Shown in pieces: positions 51,350-60,808 of a stretch of DNA of 64,000 bases. Source of the DNA: Bradyrhizobium tropiciagri. Lineage in GTDB: Bacteria > Pseudomonadota > Alphaproteobacteria > Rhizobiales > Xanthobacteraceae. Location of the stretch: NCBI RefSeq assembly GCF_018130545.1, contig NZ_JAFCKF010000008.1, positions 310,001 to 374,000 on the forward strand, read 5' to 3'. A model generated the notes under the pieces. That model saw nothing but the letters and a program-made list of their open reading frames with translations, made no database searches and was not told where the DNA came from. Numbering within the stretch: the stretch's first letter is position 1; each line of letters opens with the position of its first letter. The position numbers were made by a program, and so were the translations under genes.

Positions 51350-52360
51350 GTGAAGCGTTTTGCCTTCCCTTTTCGCGCTTCGCTAGCGCGGAGCCTGTGC
51401 GTCGCGGCAGTGCTGGCGCTGCTCGCGCCGCTTGCGGTCGTGCTGTCGCACGCGCAGACCGGCCAGGCCGACCAGCACGCGGCGCTGTCGCCCGGTGCCA
51501 AGGCTGAGCTCGCAAAGCCCGATTCCGCGAAGCCCGCCGTGATCGCCGACGATACCTCTGGTCAGCAACCGGGCGTCGCTGCCAAGGCGTTCGACAAGAT
51601 GAAGCAGGTCGCGAAGTCGGCCTCGGACATCTTCCACCGCGTGCCCTGTCATCAACCCACCGGCGTGCCGAACACCACCGGCTCGCTGCCGCACGTCGCG
51701 GCCAAGCTCGCCGCCGGCAAGCCGGTCGTCATCATCGCGTTCGGCTCGTCCTCGACCCAGGGCTACGGGTCCTCGTCGCCGGAATTCAACTACCCGAACC
51801 GCCTCGCTGCGCAGCTGCGCCGGCAATACCCGTCTGCCGACATCACCGTGGTCAACCGCGGCAGGGGCGGCGAGGACGCGCCCGAGATGATGAAGCGGCT
51901 GCAGACCGAAGTGATCGACATGCATCCCGACATGGTGATCTGGCAGGTCGGCACCAATGCGGTGCTGCGCAACCTCGATCCCACCGAGACCGCCAAGGAG
52001 ATCGAGGACGGCGTCGCGCGCATCCAGGCCGACGGTGCCGATCTCGTGCTGGTCGATCCGCAATATTCGCCGCGTGTCACTGAGCGTCCCGAGAGCGCGC
52101 GCGGCATGGTGAAGTTGCTCGGCCGCATCGCCGCGCTGCGCCATGTCGGCATCTTCCCGCGCTTCGAGGTGATGCGCGACTGGCATGAGAAACAGGCGAT
52201 CCCGATCGACGATTTCGTCATCGCCGATGGCCTGCACATGAACGACTGGGGCTATGCCTGCTTCGCCCAGCTGCTCGGCGACGACATCATCCGCTCGGTC
52301 GGCGCGATCAAGATCGGCGTCAACGTCCCGGCGGACGTGCGGACCTATCGGCCGATGTGA
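51350..52360 (+). CDS. Exported SGNH/GDSL hydrolase family protein
   Basis: 336 residues from a GTG start (AGAGGAAG upstream). An N-terminal signal or anchor (LCVAAVLALLAPLAVVLSHA) is followed by a low-complexity linker and the SGNH core: block I FGSSSTQGYGSS, block II NRGRGGED, block III WQVGTNAVLR and block V DGLHMNDWGY, so catalytic Ser, Gly, Asn and D-x-x-H are all present. Likely a periplasmic esterase or acyltransferase acting with the OpgC-like protein on a glycan. Substrate inferred. Confidence 0.82.
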   Translation: MKRFAFPFRASLARSLCVAAVLALLAPLAVVLSHAQTGQADQHAALSPGAKAELAKPDSAKPAVIADDTSGQQPGVAAKAFDKMKQVAKSASDIFHRVPCHQPTGVPNTTGSLPHVAAKLAAGKPVVIIAFGSSSTQGYGSSSPEFNYPNRLAAQLRRQYPSADITVVNRGRGGEDAPEMMKRLQTEVIDMHPDMVIWQVGTNAVLRNLDPTETAKEIEDGVARIQADGADLVLVDPQYSPRVTERPESARGMVKLLGRIAALRHVGIFPRFEVMRDWHEKQAIPIDDFVIADGLHMNDWGYACFAQLLGDDIIRSVGAIKIGVNVPADVRTYRPM

Positions 52361-52402
52361 TCGGGCGGTCTTCTGTTACGCTCGTGTGTGTTAGCTCTAT
52401 CA

Positions 52403-52510
52403 CCGTCACCCTGAGGTGGCCGCTTCTTCAGCGGCCCTCGAAGGGTCGACGGCCACTAGCCGGGCCGTGCATCCTTCGAGGCTCGCTCCGCTCGCACCTC
52501 AGGATGACGG
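52403..52510. repeat. Palindromic repeat, CCTCAGGATGACGG-type
   Basis: The inverted counterpart of the element at 9258: CCGTCACCCTGAGGTGGCCG at the left, CACCTCAGGATGACGG at the right, with GGCTCGCTCCGCTCG near the end. Fills most of the 249-base gap before glpK. Confidence 0.75.
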
Positions 52511-52609
52511 GATTGATAGCCTCGCCGCGAACGGCGTTACCCCAAGCTTGACGCCACCGCGGTAATCCGCTCCCTTGGCGCCTGTTACCAAGCCTCAAGG
52601 GAAACGCTC

Positions 52610-54112
52610 ATGTCTTTCGTGCTGGCCATTGATCAGGGCACCACTTCGTCGCGCGCCATGGTGTTTCGCAGCGACATTTCCATCGCCGCGGTCGCGCAGC
52701 AGGAGTTTCCGCAGCATTTCCCGGCCTCCGGCTGGGTCGAGCATGAGCCGGAGGACATCTGGACCTCGACCGTGATGGTGTGCCGCGAGGCGCTGGAGAA
52801 GGCCGGCCTGAAGGCGAAAGACATCGCCGCGATCGGCATCACCAACCAGCGCGAGACCACCGTGGTGTGGGACCGCGCCACCGGCCAGGCCGTGCACCGC
52901 GCCATCGTCTGGCAGGACCGCCGCACCGCCGACATCTGCGCCAAGCTGAAGGCCGAGGGCCATGAGCCGGCGATCTCGGCGAAAACGGGCCTGATCATCG
53001 ATCCCTATTTCTCCGGCACCAAGGTTGCCTGGATCCTCGACCACGTGCCCGGCGCGCGCGAACGCGCCGAGCGCGGCGAGCTCTTGTTCGGCACCGTCGA
53101 CTGCTACCTGCTGTGGCGGCTCACCGGCGGCCGGGTGCATGCGACCGACGCCACCAACGCCTCACGCACGCTGCTGTTCAACATCCACACCGGCGCCTGG
53201 GACGACGACCTCATCAATCTCTTGCGCGTGCCGCGCTCGATGCTCCCCGAGGTGAAGGATTCCTCCGCCCGGTTCGGCGAGAGCACCGCGGACCTGTTCG
53301 GCGGCCCGATCGCGATCTCAGGCATCGCCGGCGACCAGCAGGCCGCGACCATCGGCCAGGCCTGCTTCGAGCCCGGCATGATGAAGTCGACCTACGGCAC
53401 CGGCTGCTTCGCGCTGCTCAACACCGGCACCACGCCGGTGGCCTCCAAGAACAAGCTGCTGACCACCATCGCCTATCAGCTCGGCGGTGAGCGCACCTAT
53501 GCGCTCGAAGGCTCGATCTTCGTCGCCGGCTCTGCGGTGCAGTGGCTGCGCGACGGGCTCGGCATCATCAAGCACGCCGCCGAGACCGGCCCGCTTGCCG
53601 ACAAATCCGACTCGATGCAGAGCGTCTATCTGGTGCCGGCCTTCGTCGGCATGGGCGCGCCGTACTGGAATCCGCGCGTGCGTGGTGCGCTGTTCGGGCT
53701 GACCCGCAACACCGGTCCGGCCGAGCTCGCGCATGCGACCTTGGAGAGCGTCTGCTACCAGACCTTCGATCTGTGGGCCGCGATGCGCACCGACTGGCCG
53801 GAGGCGAATGCCGCCAACACCGTGCTGCGCGTCGACGGCGGCATGACCGCATCCGACTGGACCATGCAGCGGCTCGCCGATCTGCTCAACGCGCCGGTCG
53901 ATCGCCCGATGATCCAGGAGACGACGGCGCTGGGCGCGGCCTATCTCGCCGGTCTCGAGGCCGGCGTCTACCCGGAGCCCGCGAAATTCGCCGACAATTG
54001 GCGGCTCGAGCATCGCTTCCGGCCGGCGATGAGCGAGGCGACGCGCGATCGCAAGCTCGCCGGCTGGGCCCGCGCGGTGAAGGGCGTGCTGGCGAGCGAC
54101 GAGGGGGAGTAG
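52610..54112 (+). CDS. glpK: Glycerol kinase
   Basis: 500 residues, FGGY family. N-terminal phosphate loop [15 protein letters not shown], substrate contact [60 protein letters not shown] and the C-terminal ATP site [20 protein letters not shown]. It phosphorylates glycerol to glycerol-3-phosphate. No glpF or glpD is adjacent; the next gene is 64 bases downstream. Confidence 0.95.
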   Translation: MSFVLAIDQGTTSSRAMVFRSDISIAAVAQQEFPQHFPASGWVEHEPEDIWTSTVMVCREALEKAGLKAKDIAAIGITNQRETTVVWDRATGQAVHRAIVWQDRRTADICAKLKAEGHEPAISAKTGLIIDPYFSGTKVAWILDHVPGARERAERGELLFGTVDCYLLWRLTGGRVHATDATNASRTLLFNIHTGAWDDDLINLLRVPRSMLPEVKDSSARFGESTADLFGGPIAISGIAGDQQAATIGQACFEPGMMKSTYGTGCFALLNTGTTPVASKNKLLTTIAYQLGGERTYALEGSIFVAGSAVQWLRDGLGIIKHAAETGPLADKSDSMQSVYLVPAFVGMGAPYWNPRVRGALFGLTRNTGPAELAHATLESVCYQTFDLWAAMRTDWPEANAANTVLRVDGGMTASDWTMQRLADLLNAPVDRPMIQETTALGAAYLAGLEAGVYPEPAKFADNWRLEHRFRPAMSEATRDRKLAGWARAVKGVLASDEGE

Positions 54113-54176
54113 CGCGCGGGCAGGAAAATTCCGGCTCAAGTCTCGCAACTAAAAACAACAACCACCGGAGAACAAC

Positions 54177-56621
54177 ATGAACACGGATTTCAACCGCGTC
54201 ACCAAGCTACTCACCGCCGCACTCTGCACCGCGATGCTCGCAGCTCCCGCCGCCGCACGCGAGAAGCCGAGCGCGCTGGTCGCGGCGCGCGAGGTCAAGA
54301 GCGACGTCGCCGGGCTGAAGGCGCCGGGCCAGATCCTGGTCGATGTCTGGGGCATCCCGCACATCTATGCCGGCAACGAGCACGACCTGTTCTTCCTGCA
54401 GGGCTTCAACGCCGCGCGCGACCGGCTCTGGCAGATCGATCTCTGGCGCAAGCGCGGCCTCGGCCTGCTGGCGAAAGACTTCGGCCCTGCTTATGCCGAG
54501 CAGGACAAGGCGCTGCGCCTGTTCCTCTATCGCGGCGACATGAACGCGGAATGGACCGCCTATGGCCCGAAGGCGAAAACCTATGCCGAGGCGTTTGTCG
54601 CCGGCGTCAACGCCTATGTCGCCGACGTCAATGCGGGCAAGCGTCCGCTGCCGATCGAGTTTCGGATCGCGGGCACGAAGCCGGACCTCTGGTCGGCTGA
54701 GGATGTCGTGCGCGTCCGCAGCCATGGCCTGACGCGCAACGTCGCCTCCGAGGTGAAGCGCGCGCTGGTGGCCTGCGCTGCCGGCCTCGATGCCGATCGC
54801 TTCCGCGTCAAGCTGGAGCCGGACTGGACCACGAAGATCCCGGACGGCCTCGATCCGTGCAGCGTGCCGAAGGGCGTGCTCGCGGCCTACGACCTCGCCA
54901 CCCGCCCGGTCAAGTTCGCAAGCCCGAAGGACCAGAAGGCGGCGCTGGCGCATGATCCCGATACGTATCTTGCCGAGGCCGATCAGCAGCGCGACACCAT
55001 CGGCTCCAACAACTGGGTGATCGCGGCCTCGCGCACCGCGACTGGGCGCCCGATCCTCGCCAACGATCCGCATCGCGAGCACTCGGTGCCGTCGTTGCGC
55101 TACATCGTCGGCCTCAACGCGCCCGGCATCTCGGTGATCGGCGCCGGCGAGCCGGCGCTGCCGGGCATCTCGATCGGCCACAACGACACCATCGCCTTCG
55201 GCCTCACCATCTTCAACGTCGACCAGGAAGACCTCTACGTCTACGAGCTCAACCCCGACAATCCGAACCAGTACCGCTACGGCACCGGCTGGGAGGACAT
55301 GCGGATCGTGCACGAGAAGGAGCAGGTCAAGGGCGAAGCCGACCGCGACTTCGAGCTGAAGTTCACCCGCCACGGTCCGGTGATCTTCGTCGACGCCGAC
55401 AAGAAGCACGCCTTCGCCGTGCGCTCGATCTGGTTCGAGCCGGGCACCTCGGCCTATTTCGGCTCGTCGGACTACATGACCGCGAAAAGCTGGAACGGCT
55501 TCCTCGGCGCGATGCGGCGCTGGGGCGCGCCGTCGGAGAACCAGGTCTATGCTGACGTGAGTGGCAACATCGGCTGGGTCGCCGCCGGCAAGACGCCGCG
55601 CCGTACCAGCTTCGACGGCCTGATGCCGGTGCCCGGCGACGGCCGCTACGAGTGGCAGGGTTTTCTGTCGCTCGACGAGTTGCCGAAGCTCTACCAGCCG
55701 AAGCAGGGCTTCATCGCCACCGCCAACCAGATGAACCTGCCGGCAGATTATCCGGTCAACGAGCGCCGGGTCGGCTTCGAATGGTCCGATAGCGCGCGCT
55801 GGCAGCGTATCACCGAGGTGCTGCAGGCCAATACCAAGGTGACGCTGGCGGACGCAATGGCGCTGCAGAACGACGACACCGGCATGCTGGCGCGGCGCCT
55901 CGTCGCGCTGCTGAAGCCGCTCACGTCTGACGATGCCAACGTCAGGAAGGGTCTCGATCTGCTCAAGGCATGGGACGCCCGCGACACCGAGGACAGCGCC
56001 GCGGCTGCGGTCTACGAGGTCTGGATCGCCAACCATCTCGGCCCGGTGCTGCTCAAGACCACGGTGCCGAAGGCAGCCGAGCTGATCGCGCCGGAGGCTT
56101 CGAGCATTTCCGCCATCGTCGGCTATCTCGAAAAGCCCGACGCCGCGCTCGGCAGCAATCCCTCGGGCGAACGCGACCGCGTGCTGCGCGACAGCCTCGG
56201 TTCGGCCGTCGCCGACGTCACCGACAAGCTCGGGCCCGATGCCTCGACCTGGCGTTGGGGTCGCCTCCATGTCGCGAAGTTCGATCACGCGCTGATGCCG
56301 CTCGCCGACAAGGCGACCGCGGCGCAGATGTCGGTCGGCCCGCTCGCCTATGGCGGTGCCGCCAACGTGCCGCGCGCCGCCACCTATCGCCGCTCCGACT
56401 ATCATCTCACCGCGGGCGCCTCGTTCCGCATGGTGCTCGATGTCGGCAATTGGGATGCGAGCCGCACCATCAACACGCCAGGCCAATCCGGCGATCCCTT
56501 CAACGGCCACTACCGCGACCTCGCGCCGCTGTGGGCGACAGGCCAATATGTGCCGCTGCTCTACAGCCGCGGCGCCGTGGAAGCAGCAACCGCCGAGGCG
56601 ATCTTGCTGACGCCGAGGTGA
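54177..56621 (+). CDS. Penicillin acylase (Ntn hydrolase) family protein, exported
   Basis: 814 residues, a single precursor. Signal peptide LLTAALCTAMLAAPAAAR. After the alpha-chain region (DVWGIPHIYAGNEHDLFFLQGFNAARDRLWQIDLWRKRGLG) and spacer, the self-cleavage site is G-S277-N-N-W, where the freed serine becomes the nucleophile of the beta chain; ANDPHREHSVPSLRY follows as in the family. It would cleave an amide in the periplasm. Acyl-homoserine lactone or beta-lactam acylase activity is possible but not shown. GGAGAACAAC precedes the ATG. Confidence 0.9.
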   Translation: MNTDFNRVTKLLTAALCTAMLAAPAAAREKPSALVAAREVKSDVAGLKAPGQILVDVWGIPHIYAGNEHDLFFLQGFNAARDRLWQIDLWRKRGLGLLAKDFGPAYAEQDKALRLFLYRGDMNAEWTAYGPKAKTYAEAFVAGVNAYVADVNAGKRPLPIEFRIAGTKPDLWSAEDVVRVRSHGLTRNVASEVKRALVACAAGLDADRFRVKLEPDWTTKIPDGLDPCSVPKGVLAAYDLATRPVKFASPKDQKAALAHDPDTYLAEADQQRDTIGSNNWVIAASRTATGRPILANDPHREHSVPSLRYIVGLNAPGISVIGAGEPALPGISIGHNDTIAFGLTIFNVDQEDLYVYELNPDNPNQYRYGTGWEDMRIVHEKEQVKGEADRDFELKFTRHGPVIFVDADKKHAFAVRSIWFEPGTSAYFGSSDYMTAKSWNGFLGAMRRWGAPSENQVYADVSGNIGWVAAGKTPRRTSFDGLMPVPGDGRYEWQGFLSLDELPKLYQPKQGFIATANQMNLPADYPVNERRVGFEWSDSARWQRITEVLQANTKVTLADAMALQNDDTGMLARRLVALLKPLTSDDANVRKGLDLLKAWDARDTEDSAAAAVYEVWIANHLGPVLLKTTVPKAAELIAPEASSISAIVGYLEKPDAALGSNPSGERDRVLRDSLGSAVADVTDKLGPDASTWRWGRLHVAKFDHALMPLADKATAAQMSVGPLAYGGAANVPRAATYRRSDYHLTAGASFRMVLDVGNWDASRTINTPGQSGDPFNGHYRDLAPLWATGQYVPLLYSRGAVEAATAEAILLTPR

Positions 56622-56978
56622 GGGGAGCGCGCCGCAAACTCCACGGTCGTCCCGGGGCTGCGACCTGTCTCGCCGAAGCTCGGAAGAGATAAGGCGGAAG
56701 CGCGACCCGGGACTCATCAGCGCGAACGCCAACGAGCGTTGCGCTTGTCAGCCACTATTCACTTTGTGCCGCCAACTCGGCGGCACACAACGAGTGTTTG
56801 CGGTTTGCGAATGGACCTCCGTCCCGCTGTGCGCGGGGGTCCAAGAAGCGATGGCCTTCGTCTGCTAGTCTGATCGATCGTGATCGACGTCGGGCTGTGG
56901 CGATTTTCACATTCGGCGCGAGCGCGAATTTTCTGGAAGCGATTGAAAGCTCAGCTGGTTAATTCACAGGAGCTGACC
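56622..56978. other. Intergenic region with degenerate palindromes
   Basis: Contains a decayed GTCGTCCCGG-type element (about 56645-56720) and a hairpin TGTGCCGCC / GGCGGCACA (56765-56787, loop AACTC) that shares its stem with the pstS-pstC hairpin. The promoter of the small exported-protein gene must be near 56880-56950. No other gene seen. Confidence 0.45.
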
Positions 56979-57239
56979 ATGACGAAAATCATTCTTGTTT
57001 CGATCGCAGTTGCTTCTCTCTCTACAGCGGCCCTCGCTGATGCACGAACGGCAGGACACCGGACTCACCATCGCCACCTCGTGATGGGGACCGCGCTGAG
57101 CCCTGCCGTGCTCAACGCCAACGCCAGTCTCAGCGGCGATGTCAGTGACCACGCGATGCATATGCGGAACCTGCACGATTCCGGCTACAAGCCGAAGGAC
57201 GATTTCGATCCTTACGGCAATGTGTGGGTTGGCAATTAA
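56979..57239 (+). CDS. Small exported histidine-rich protein
   Basis: 86 residues from the ATG at 56979 with AGGAG eight bases upstream. Signal peptide MTKIILVSIAVASLSTAALA; the mature protein of about 66 residues contains the histidine cluster HRTHHRHLV and HAMHMRNLH, then a D-rich tail ending GNVWVGN. It may bind a metal, but no family was recognised. It is a lone gene after a palindrome-rich gap. Confidence 0.65.
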   Translation: MTKIILVSIAVASLSTAALADARTAGHRTHHRHLVMGTALSPAVLNANASLSGDVSDHAMHMRNLHDSGYKPKDDFDPYGNVWVGN

Positions 57240-57343
57240 CGGAATACGGGAGGGTATGGGGAGCCCTCCCTCAACGCGAAATCACCCTGGCCACCCGCTC
57301 ATTGGACTCGGGCGTTCGAATGAACCACAGCGGATGTGGCTGG

Positions 57344-57622
57344 CTACCCCGTCTGCTTCTCCTGCATCTCAAGCATCGCGCGCAACGTGTCGTCGCTGAG
57401 CTTGCCGTTCGGCGACGGCGTGCGCCGCGCAACAGTCTCGACCAGTTGCGCATGCTGCGGAACGACCGGACCACTGCGCACTGGTGCATCGTCCTCGATG
57501 TCGGCGGCCTCATCAGCCGCGCTCGCACCATAAGCGTAACCCACGCCGCGCCGCCGCCGCGTGGGCTTTGGCTTCGGTGGCGGCGTATAGATGATCGGCG
57601 GCAGTGTGTGATGGCGCGACAC
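57344..57622 (-). CDS. Small hypothetical protein, proline/arginine-rich N-terminus
   Basis: 92 residues. Starts MSRHHTLPPIIYTPPPKPKPTRRRRG and ends GKLSDDTLRAMLEMQEKQTG, which looks like a short amphipathic helix. The composition is that of a disordered tether plus helix. Similar PPPKP-RRR small proteins seem familiar from Bradyrhizobium, but this could not be checked. No signal peptide; function unknown. Confidence 0.5.
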   Translation of the reverse strand: MSRHHTLPPIIYTPPPKPKPTRRRRGVGYAYGASAADEAADIEDDAPVRSGPVVPQHAQLVETVARRTPSPNGKLSDDTLRAMLEMQEKQTG

Positions 57623-57771
57623 GGTCGTTGCTCCGGTGGCCTCTGCACATGGAGCCGCTGATTCGCCAAAAGACCCACTGACAAATCGGTAACATTGTTA
57701 CGCGGCGTTGCATTGCATCTGCCGCGACATGCGAATATCTCCGGCCGACACGCAGAAACAAAGGTCGCTGA

Positions 57772-58365
57772 ATGCTGCTGCCTGACGGCTCCTCCGACGT
57801 TCCCCACGGCAAGATCGCTGCCATCGTCACACATCTGGAAATGACTGCACGCCCGCCGCTGCGCGACGATCCGCCCGGCGCGTGGCGGCTGCGCAAGGTC
57901 GATCCGCCGGCGCTCGACTGGTATCGCGATCTCTACCGCCGCGTCGGCGAGGAGTGGCTGTGGTTCACCCGCACCGGGCTCGGCGACGCCGATCTCGCCT
58001 CGAGGATCCACGGGCCCGGTAACGAGCTCTACGGGCTCGTCGTCGACGGCCGGGACGAAGGTCTGCTCGAGCTCGATTTCAGCGAGCCCGGCGAATGCCA
58101 GCTGCTCTATTTTGGTGTCACCGCAAAATTCATCGGCACCGGCGCCGCGCGCTTCCTGATGAACCGCGCGCTCGAGATCGCCTGGTCGCGCGATATCGGC
58201 CGCTTCTGGGTGCACACCTGTACCTTCGATCATCCCAAGGCGGTCGCGTTCTACCAACGCTCCGGCTTCCGCCCGTTCCTGCGCCAGATCGAGGTGGCCG
58301 ATGATCCGAGGCTCGACGGCAAATTGCCGCGCGAGGCGGCGAGGCATGTGCCGGTGATTGCATAG
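57772..58365 (+). CDS. GNAT family N-acetyltransferase
   Basis: 197 residues, or 174 if the in-frame ATG at 57841 is used. GNAT fold: GLVVDGRDEGLLELDFSEPGECQLLYFGVTAKFIGTGAARFLMNRALEIAW has motif A (here FIGTGAARFL, acetyl-CoA loop), followed by VHTCTFDHPKAVAFYQRSGFRPF (motif B). The substrate is not predictable. Isolated gene. Confidence 0.82.
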   Translation: MLLPDGSSDVPHGKIAAIVTHLEMTARPPLRDDPPGAWRLRKVDPPALDWYRDLYRRVGEEWLWFTRTGLGDADLASRIHGPGNELYGLVVDGRDEGLLELDFSEPGECQLLYFGVTAKFIGTGAARFLMNRALEIAWSRDIGRFWVHTCTFDHPKAVAFYQRSGFRPFLRQIEVADDPRLDGKLPREAARHVPVIA

Positions 58366-58522
58366 CTCATCACGCAGATCGGATCATGATCCGGTTGCAA
58401 CGCAACGCAGGCCATCTAGGATGGTGCAAAGCGCAACCCTTGACCCCGGCTTGGCCGCACAACCTCGAAAGCCCTGCTTTCGCGGGTAGCGGCCTGCCGC
58501 GGCATGACCGACGAGATGACGG

Positions 58523-59149
58523 ATGTTTTTGATCGGCCAGTACGACTCGCCCTTTGTCCGGCGCACCGCGATCGCGATGCGGCTTTATGGATTGCCGTTC
58601 GAGCACAAGCCGTGGTCGACCTTCGGCGATGCGGAGAAGGTCGCGGCCTATAATCCGGTGCAGCGGGTGCCGACGCTGGTGCTCGATGACGACGAGGCGC
58701 TGATCGAGAGCAGCGCGATCCTGGATTATCTCGACGAGCTGGTCGGGCCGGAGCGGGCGATGATCGCGCGGTCGGGCATCGAGCGGCGCCGGCATCTGCG
58801 CATCATGGCGCTGGCGACCGGGCTCGCCGACAAGGCGGTCAGCTTGGTCTACGAGCGCGTGCTGCGCAAGGAGCAGCTCAAGCTGTGGGTCGAGCGCTGC
58901 GAGGGGCAGATTTCCCGCGTGCTCGCGGTGCTGGAGCAGGAGCGCGCGGCGGTGCCGTCGCCGTATTGGCTGGAGAATCGCATCGGCCATGCCGATATCG
59001 CGGTGGCCTGCGCGCTGCGCTTCACCGGTGAGGCGCATCCGCATCTGTTCGATGCGCGCTATCCGGCGCTCAAGGCCCACGCCGCGCGCTGCGAAGCGCT
59101 GCCGCCGTTCCAGGAGATCGTGCAGCCGCTGGCGCCGCCGAAGGGGTAG
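58523..59149 (+). CDS. Glutathione S-transferase family protein
   Basis: 208 residues. N-terminal thioredoxin-like domain MFLIGQYDSPFVRRTAIAMRLYGLPFEHKPWS with S9 in the catalytic position, cis-proline in RVPTLVL, and the glutathione-contact ESSAILDYLDE; helical C-terminal domain with SPYWLENRIGHADIAVACALRF (the N-capping box region). Cytoplasmic; substrate unknown. The ribosome site is weak. Confidence 0.87.
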   Translation: MFLIGQYDSPFVRRTAIAMRLYGLPFEHKPWSTFGDAEKVAAYNPVQRVPTLVLDDDEALIESSAILDYLDELVGPERAMIARSGIERRRHLRIMALATGLADKAVSLVYERVLRKEQLKLWVERCEGQISRVLAVLEQERAAVPSPYWLENRIGHADIAVACALRFTGEAHPHLFDARYPALKAHAARCEALPPFQEIVQPLAPPKG

Positions 59150-59173
59150 GGCGTATCGCGCACCATCCCCACC

Positions 59174-59199
59174 GCCGTCCCGGCGAAGGCCGGGACGAC
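59174..59199. repeat. Short palindromic repeat remnant
   Basis: GCCGTCCCGGCGAAGGCCGG running into GACGAC: a single GTCGTCCCGG-type hairpin without its second arm. It lies after the GST gene and may serve as its terminator. The rest of the gap to thrC shows no gene. Confidence 0.6.
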
Positions 59200-59392
59200 G
59201 AACTGAGAGTGGCCCGCGTAGTCCATTCCATCACGAGCCCTGTCACGCCACACGGCCCCGCAGCGCATGCTACGGGCTACCCATTGCTGGTCCGATCTTC
59301 TATGGTGAGCCTATCCTGTTCGCATGCGGTGAACTCGATAAATACATGATATCAAAGGCTTAAGGCTCGGATCGAGGCCTTTGGAGGGCGGT

Positions 59393-60808
59393 TTGACGCG
59401 GTATATTTCGACCAGGGGCGAGGCCCCGGTGCTTGGCTTCTGCGATGTGATGCTGACCGGGCTGGCCCGTGACGGCGGGCTCTACGTGCCCGAGACCTGG
59501 CCGCAGCTTTCGCACGAGACCATCGCCGGCTTGTTCGGCCGTCCCTATTGGGAGGTCGCGGTCGAGATCATCCGCCCGTTCGTCGCCGGCGAGATTTCCG
59601 ATGCCGAGCTCGGCCGCATGGCCAACGAGGCCTATGCCACCTTCCGTCATCCCGCGGTGGTGCCGCTCGACCAGGCCGGGCCGAACCAGTTCCTGCTCGA
59701 GCTGTTCCACGGGCCGACGCTGGCGTTCAAGGACGTCGCGATGCAGCTGATCTCGCGGCTGATGGATCACGTGCTGGCCAAGCGCGCGCAGCGCACCACC
59801 ATCGTGGTCGCGACCTCCGGTGATACGGGCGGCGCCGCGGTCGAGGCGTTTGCCAATCTCGACAATGTCGACCTCGTGGTGCTGTTCCCTAACGGGCGCA
59901 TCTCCGAGGTGCAGCGCCGGATGATGACGACGGCGGGCGCCGCCAACGTCCACGCGCTGGCGATCGAAGGCACCTTCGACGATTGCCAGGCGCTGGTGAA
60001 GGAGATGTTCAACAACCATCGCTTCCGCGATCAGGTGGCGCTGTCGGGCGTCAACTCGATCAACTGGGCGCGCATCGTGGCGCAGGTGGTCTATTATTTC
60101 ACCTCGGCCGTCGCGCTCGGTTCGCCGCAGCGCACGGTGGATTTCACGGTGCCGACCGGCAATTTCGGCGACATCTTCGCCGGCTATGTCGCGAAGCGGA
60201 TGGGACTGCCGATCCGGAACTTGCGGATTGCCGCCAACGTCAACGACATCCTGGCACGCACGCTGAAGACCGGCATTTACGAGGTACGCGAGGTTCATTC
60301 GACTACCTCGCCGTCGATGGACATCCAGGTGTCCTCGAATTTCGAGCGGCTGTTGTTCGAGGCGAGCGGCCGCGACGCCGATCAGGTTCGCCGCCTGATG
60401 GCTTCGCTGAAGCAGTCCGGCCGCTTCGTGCTGCCCGATGCGACGCTGGCCGCGGTACGCCGCGATTTCGACGCCGGCCGTGCCGACGAGACCGAGACCG
60501 CGGCTGCGATCCGCGCCGCCTGGCGCGAGGCCGGCGACCTGGTCGATCCGCACACCGCGGTGGCGCTTGCGGTCGCCGACCGCGACACCTCGGATTCCAA
60601 GATCCCCAATATCGTGTTGTCGACCGCCCATGCGGCCAAATTCCCCGACGCGGTCGAGGCCGCCTGCGGGGTGCGTCCGCAGCTGCCGGCCTGGCTCGGC
60701 GGGTTGATGACCAAGTCCGAACACATGACGGTCATGAAGAATGATTCCGCCGAGGTCGAGCGCTTCGTGCTGTCGGTCAGCCGTGCTGCCAAGCAGGGAG
60801 TTGCCTGA
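59393..60808 (+). CDS. thrC: Threonine synthase
   Basis: 471 residues with a TTG start at 59393, chosen because GGAGGGCGG lies just before it and the product then starts MTRYISTRGEAPVLGFCDVMLTGLARDGGLYVPE, the normal ThrC start. PLP lysine K113 in LAFKDVAMQL, phosphate loop TSGDTGGAA, and NSINWARIVAQVVYYF. It makes threonine from O-phosphohomoserine. The M16 peptidase gene begins directly after its stop. Confidence 0.94.
   Translation: MTRYISTRGEAPVLGFCDVMLTGLARDGGLYVPETWPQLSHETIAGLFGRPYWEVAVEIIRPFVAGEISDAELGRMANEAYATFRHPAVVPLDQAGPNQFLLELFHGPTLAFKDVAMQLISRLMDHVLAKRAQRTTIVVATSGDTGGAAVEAFANLDNVDLVVLFPNGRISEVQRRMMTTAGAANVHALAIEGTFDDCQALVKEMFNNHRFRDQVALSGVNSINWARIVAQVVYYFTSAVALGSPQRTVDFTVPTGNFGDIFAGYVAKRMGLPIRNLRIAANVNDILARTLKTGIYEVREVHSTTSPSMDIQVSSNFERLLFEASGRDADQVRRLMASLKQSGRFVLPDATLAAVRRDFDAGRADETETAAAIRAAWREAGDLVDPHTAVALAVADRDTSDSKIPNIVLSTAHAAKFPDAVEAACGVRPQLPAWLGGLMTKSEHMTVMKNDSAEVERFVLSVSRAAKQGVA

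Noticed and set aside
54207-56732. Minus-strand open frame of 841 codons opposite the penicillin-acylase gene
   Set aside because: Same reason: the plus-strand gene has all family motifs, while this frame has none.
1236-59199. Repeated palindromes as a CRISPR array
   Set aside because: Copies are kilobases apart, differ in length and have no regular spacers; no cas gene is in the window.
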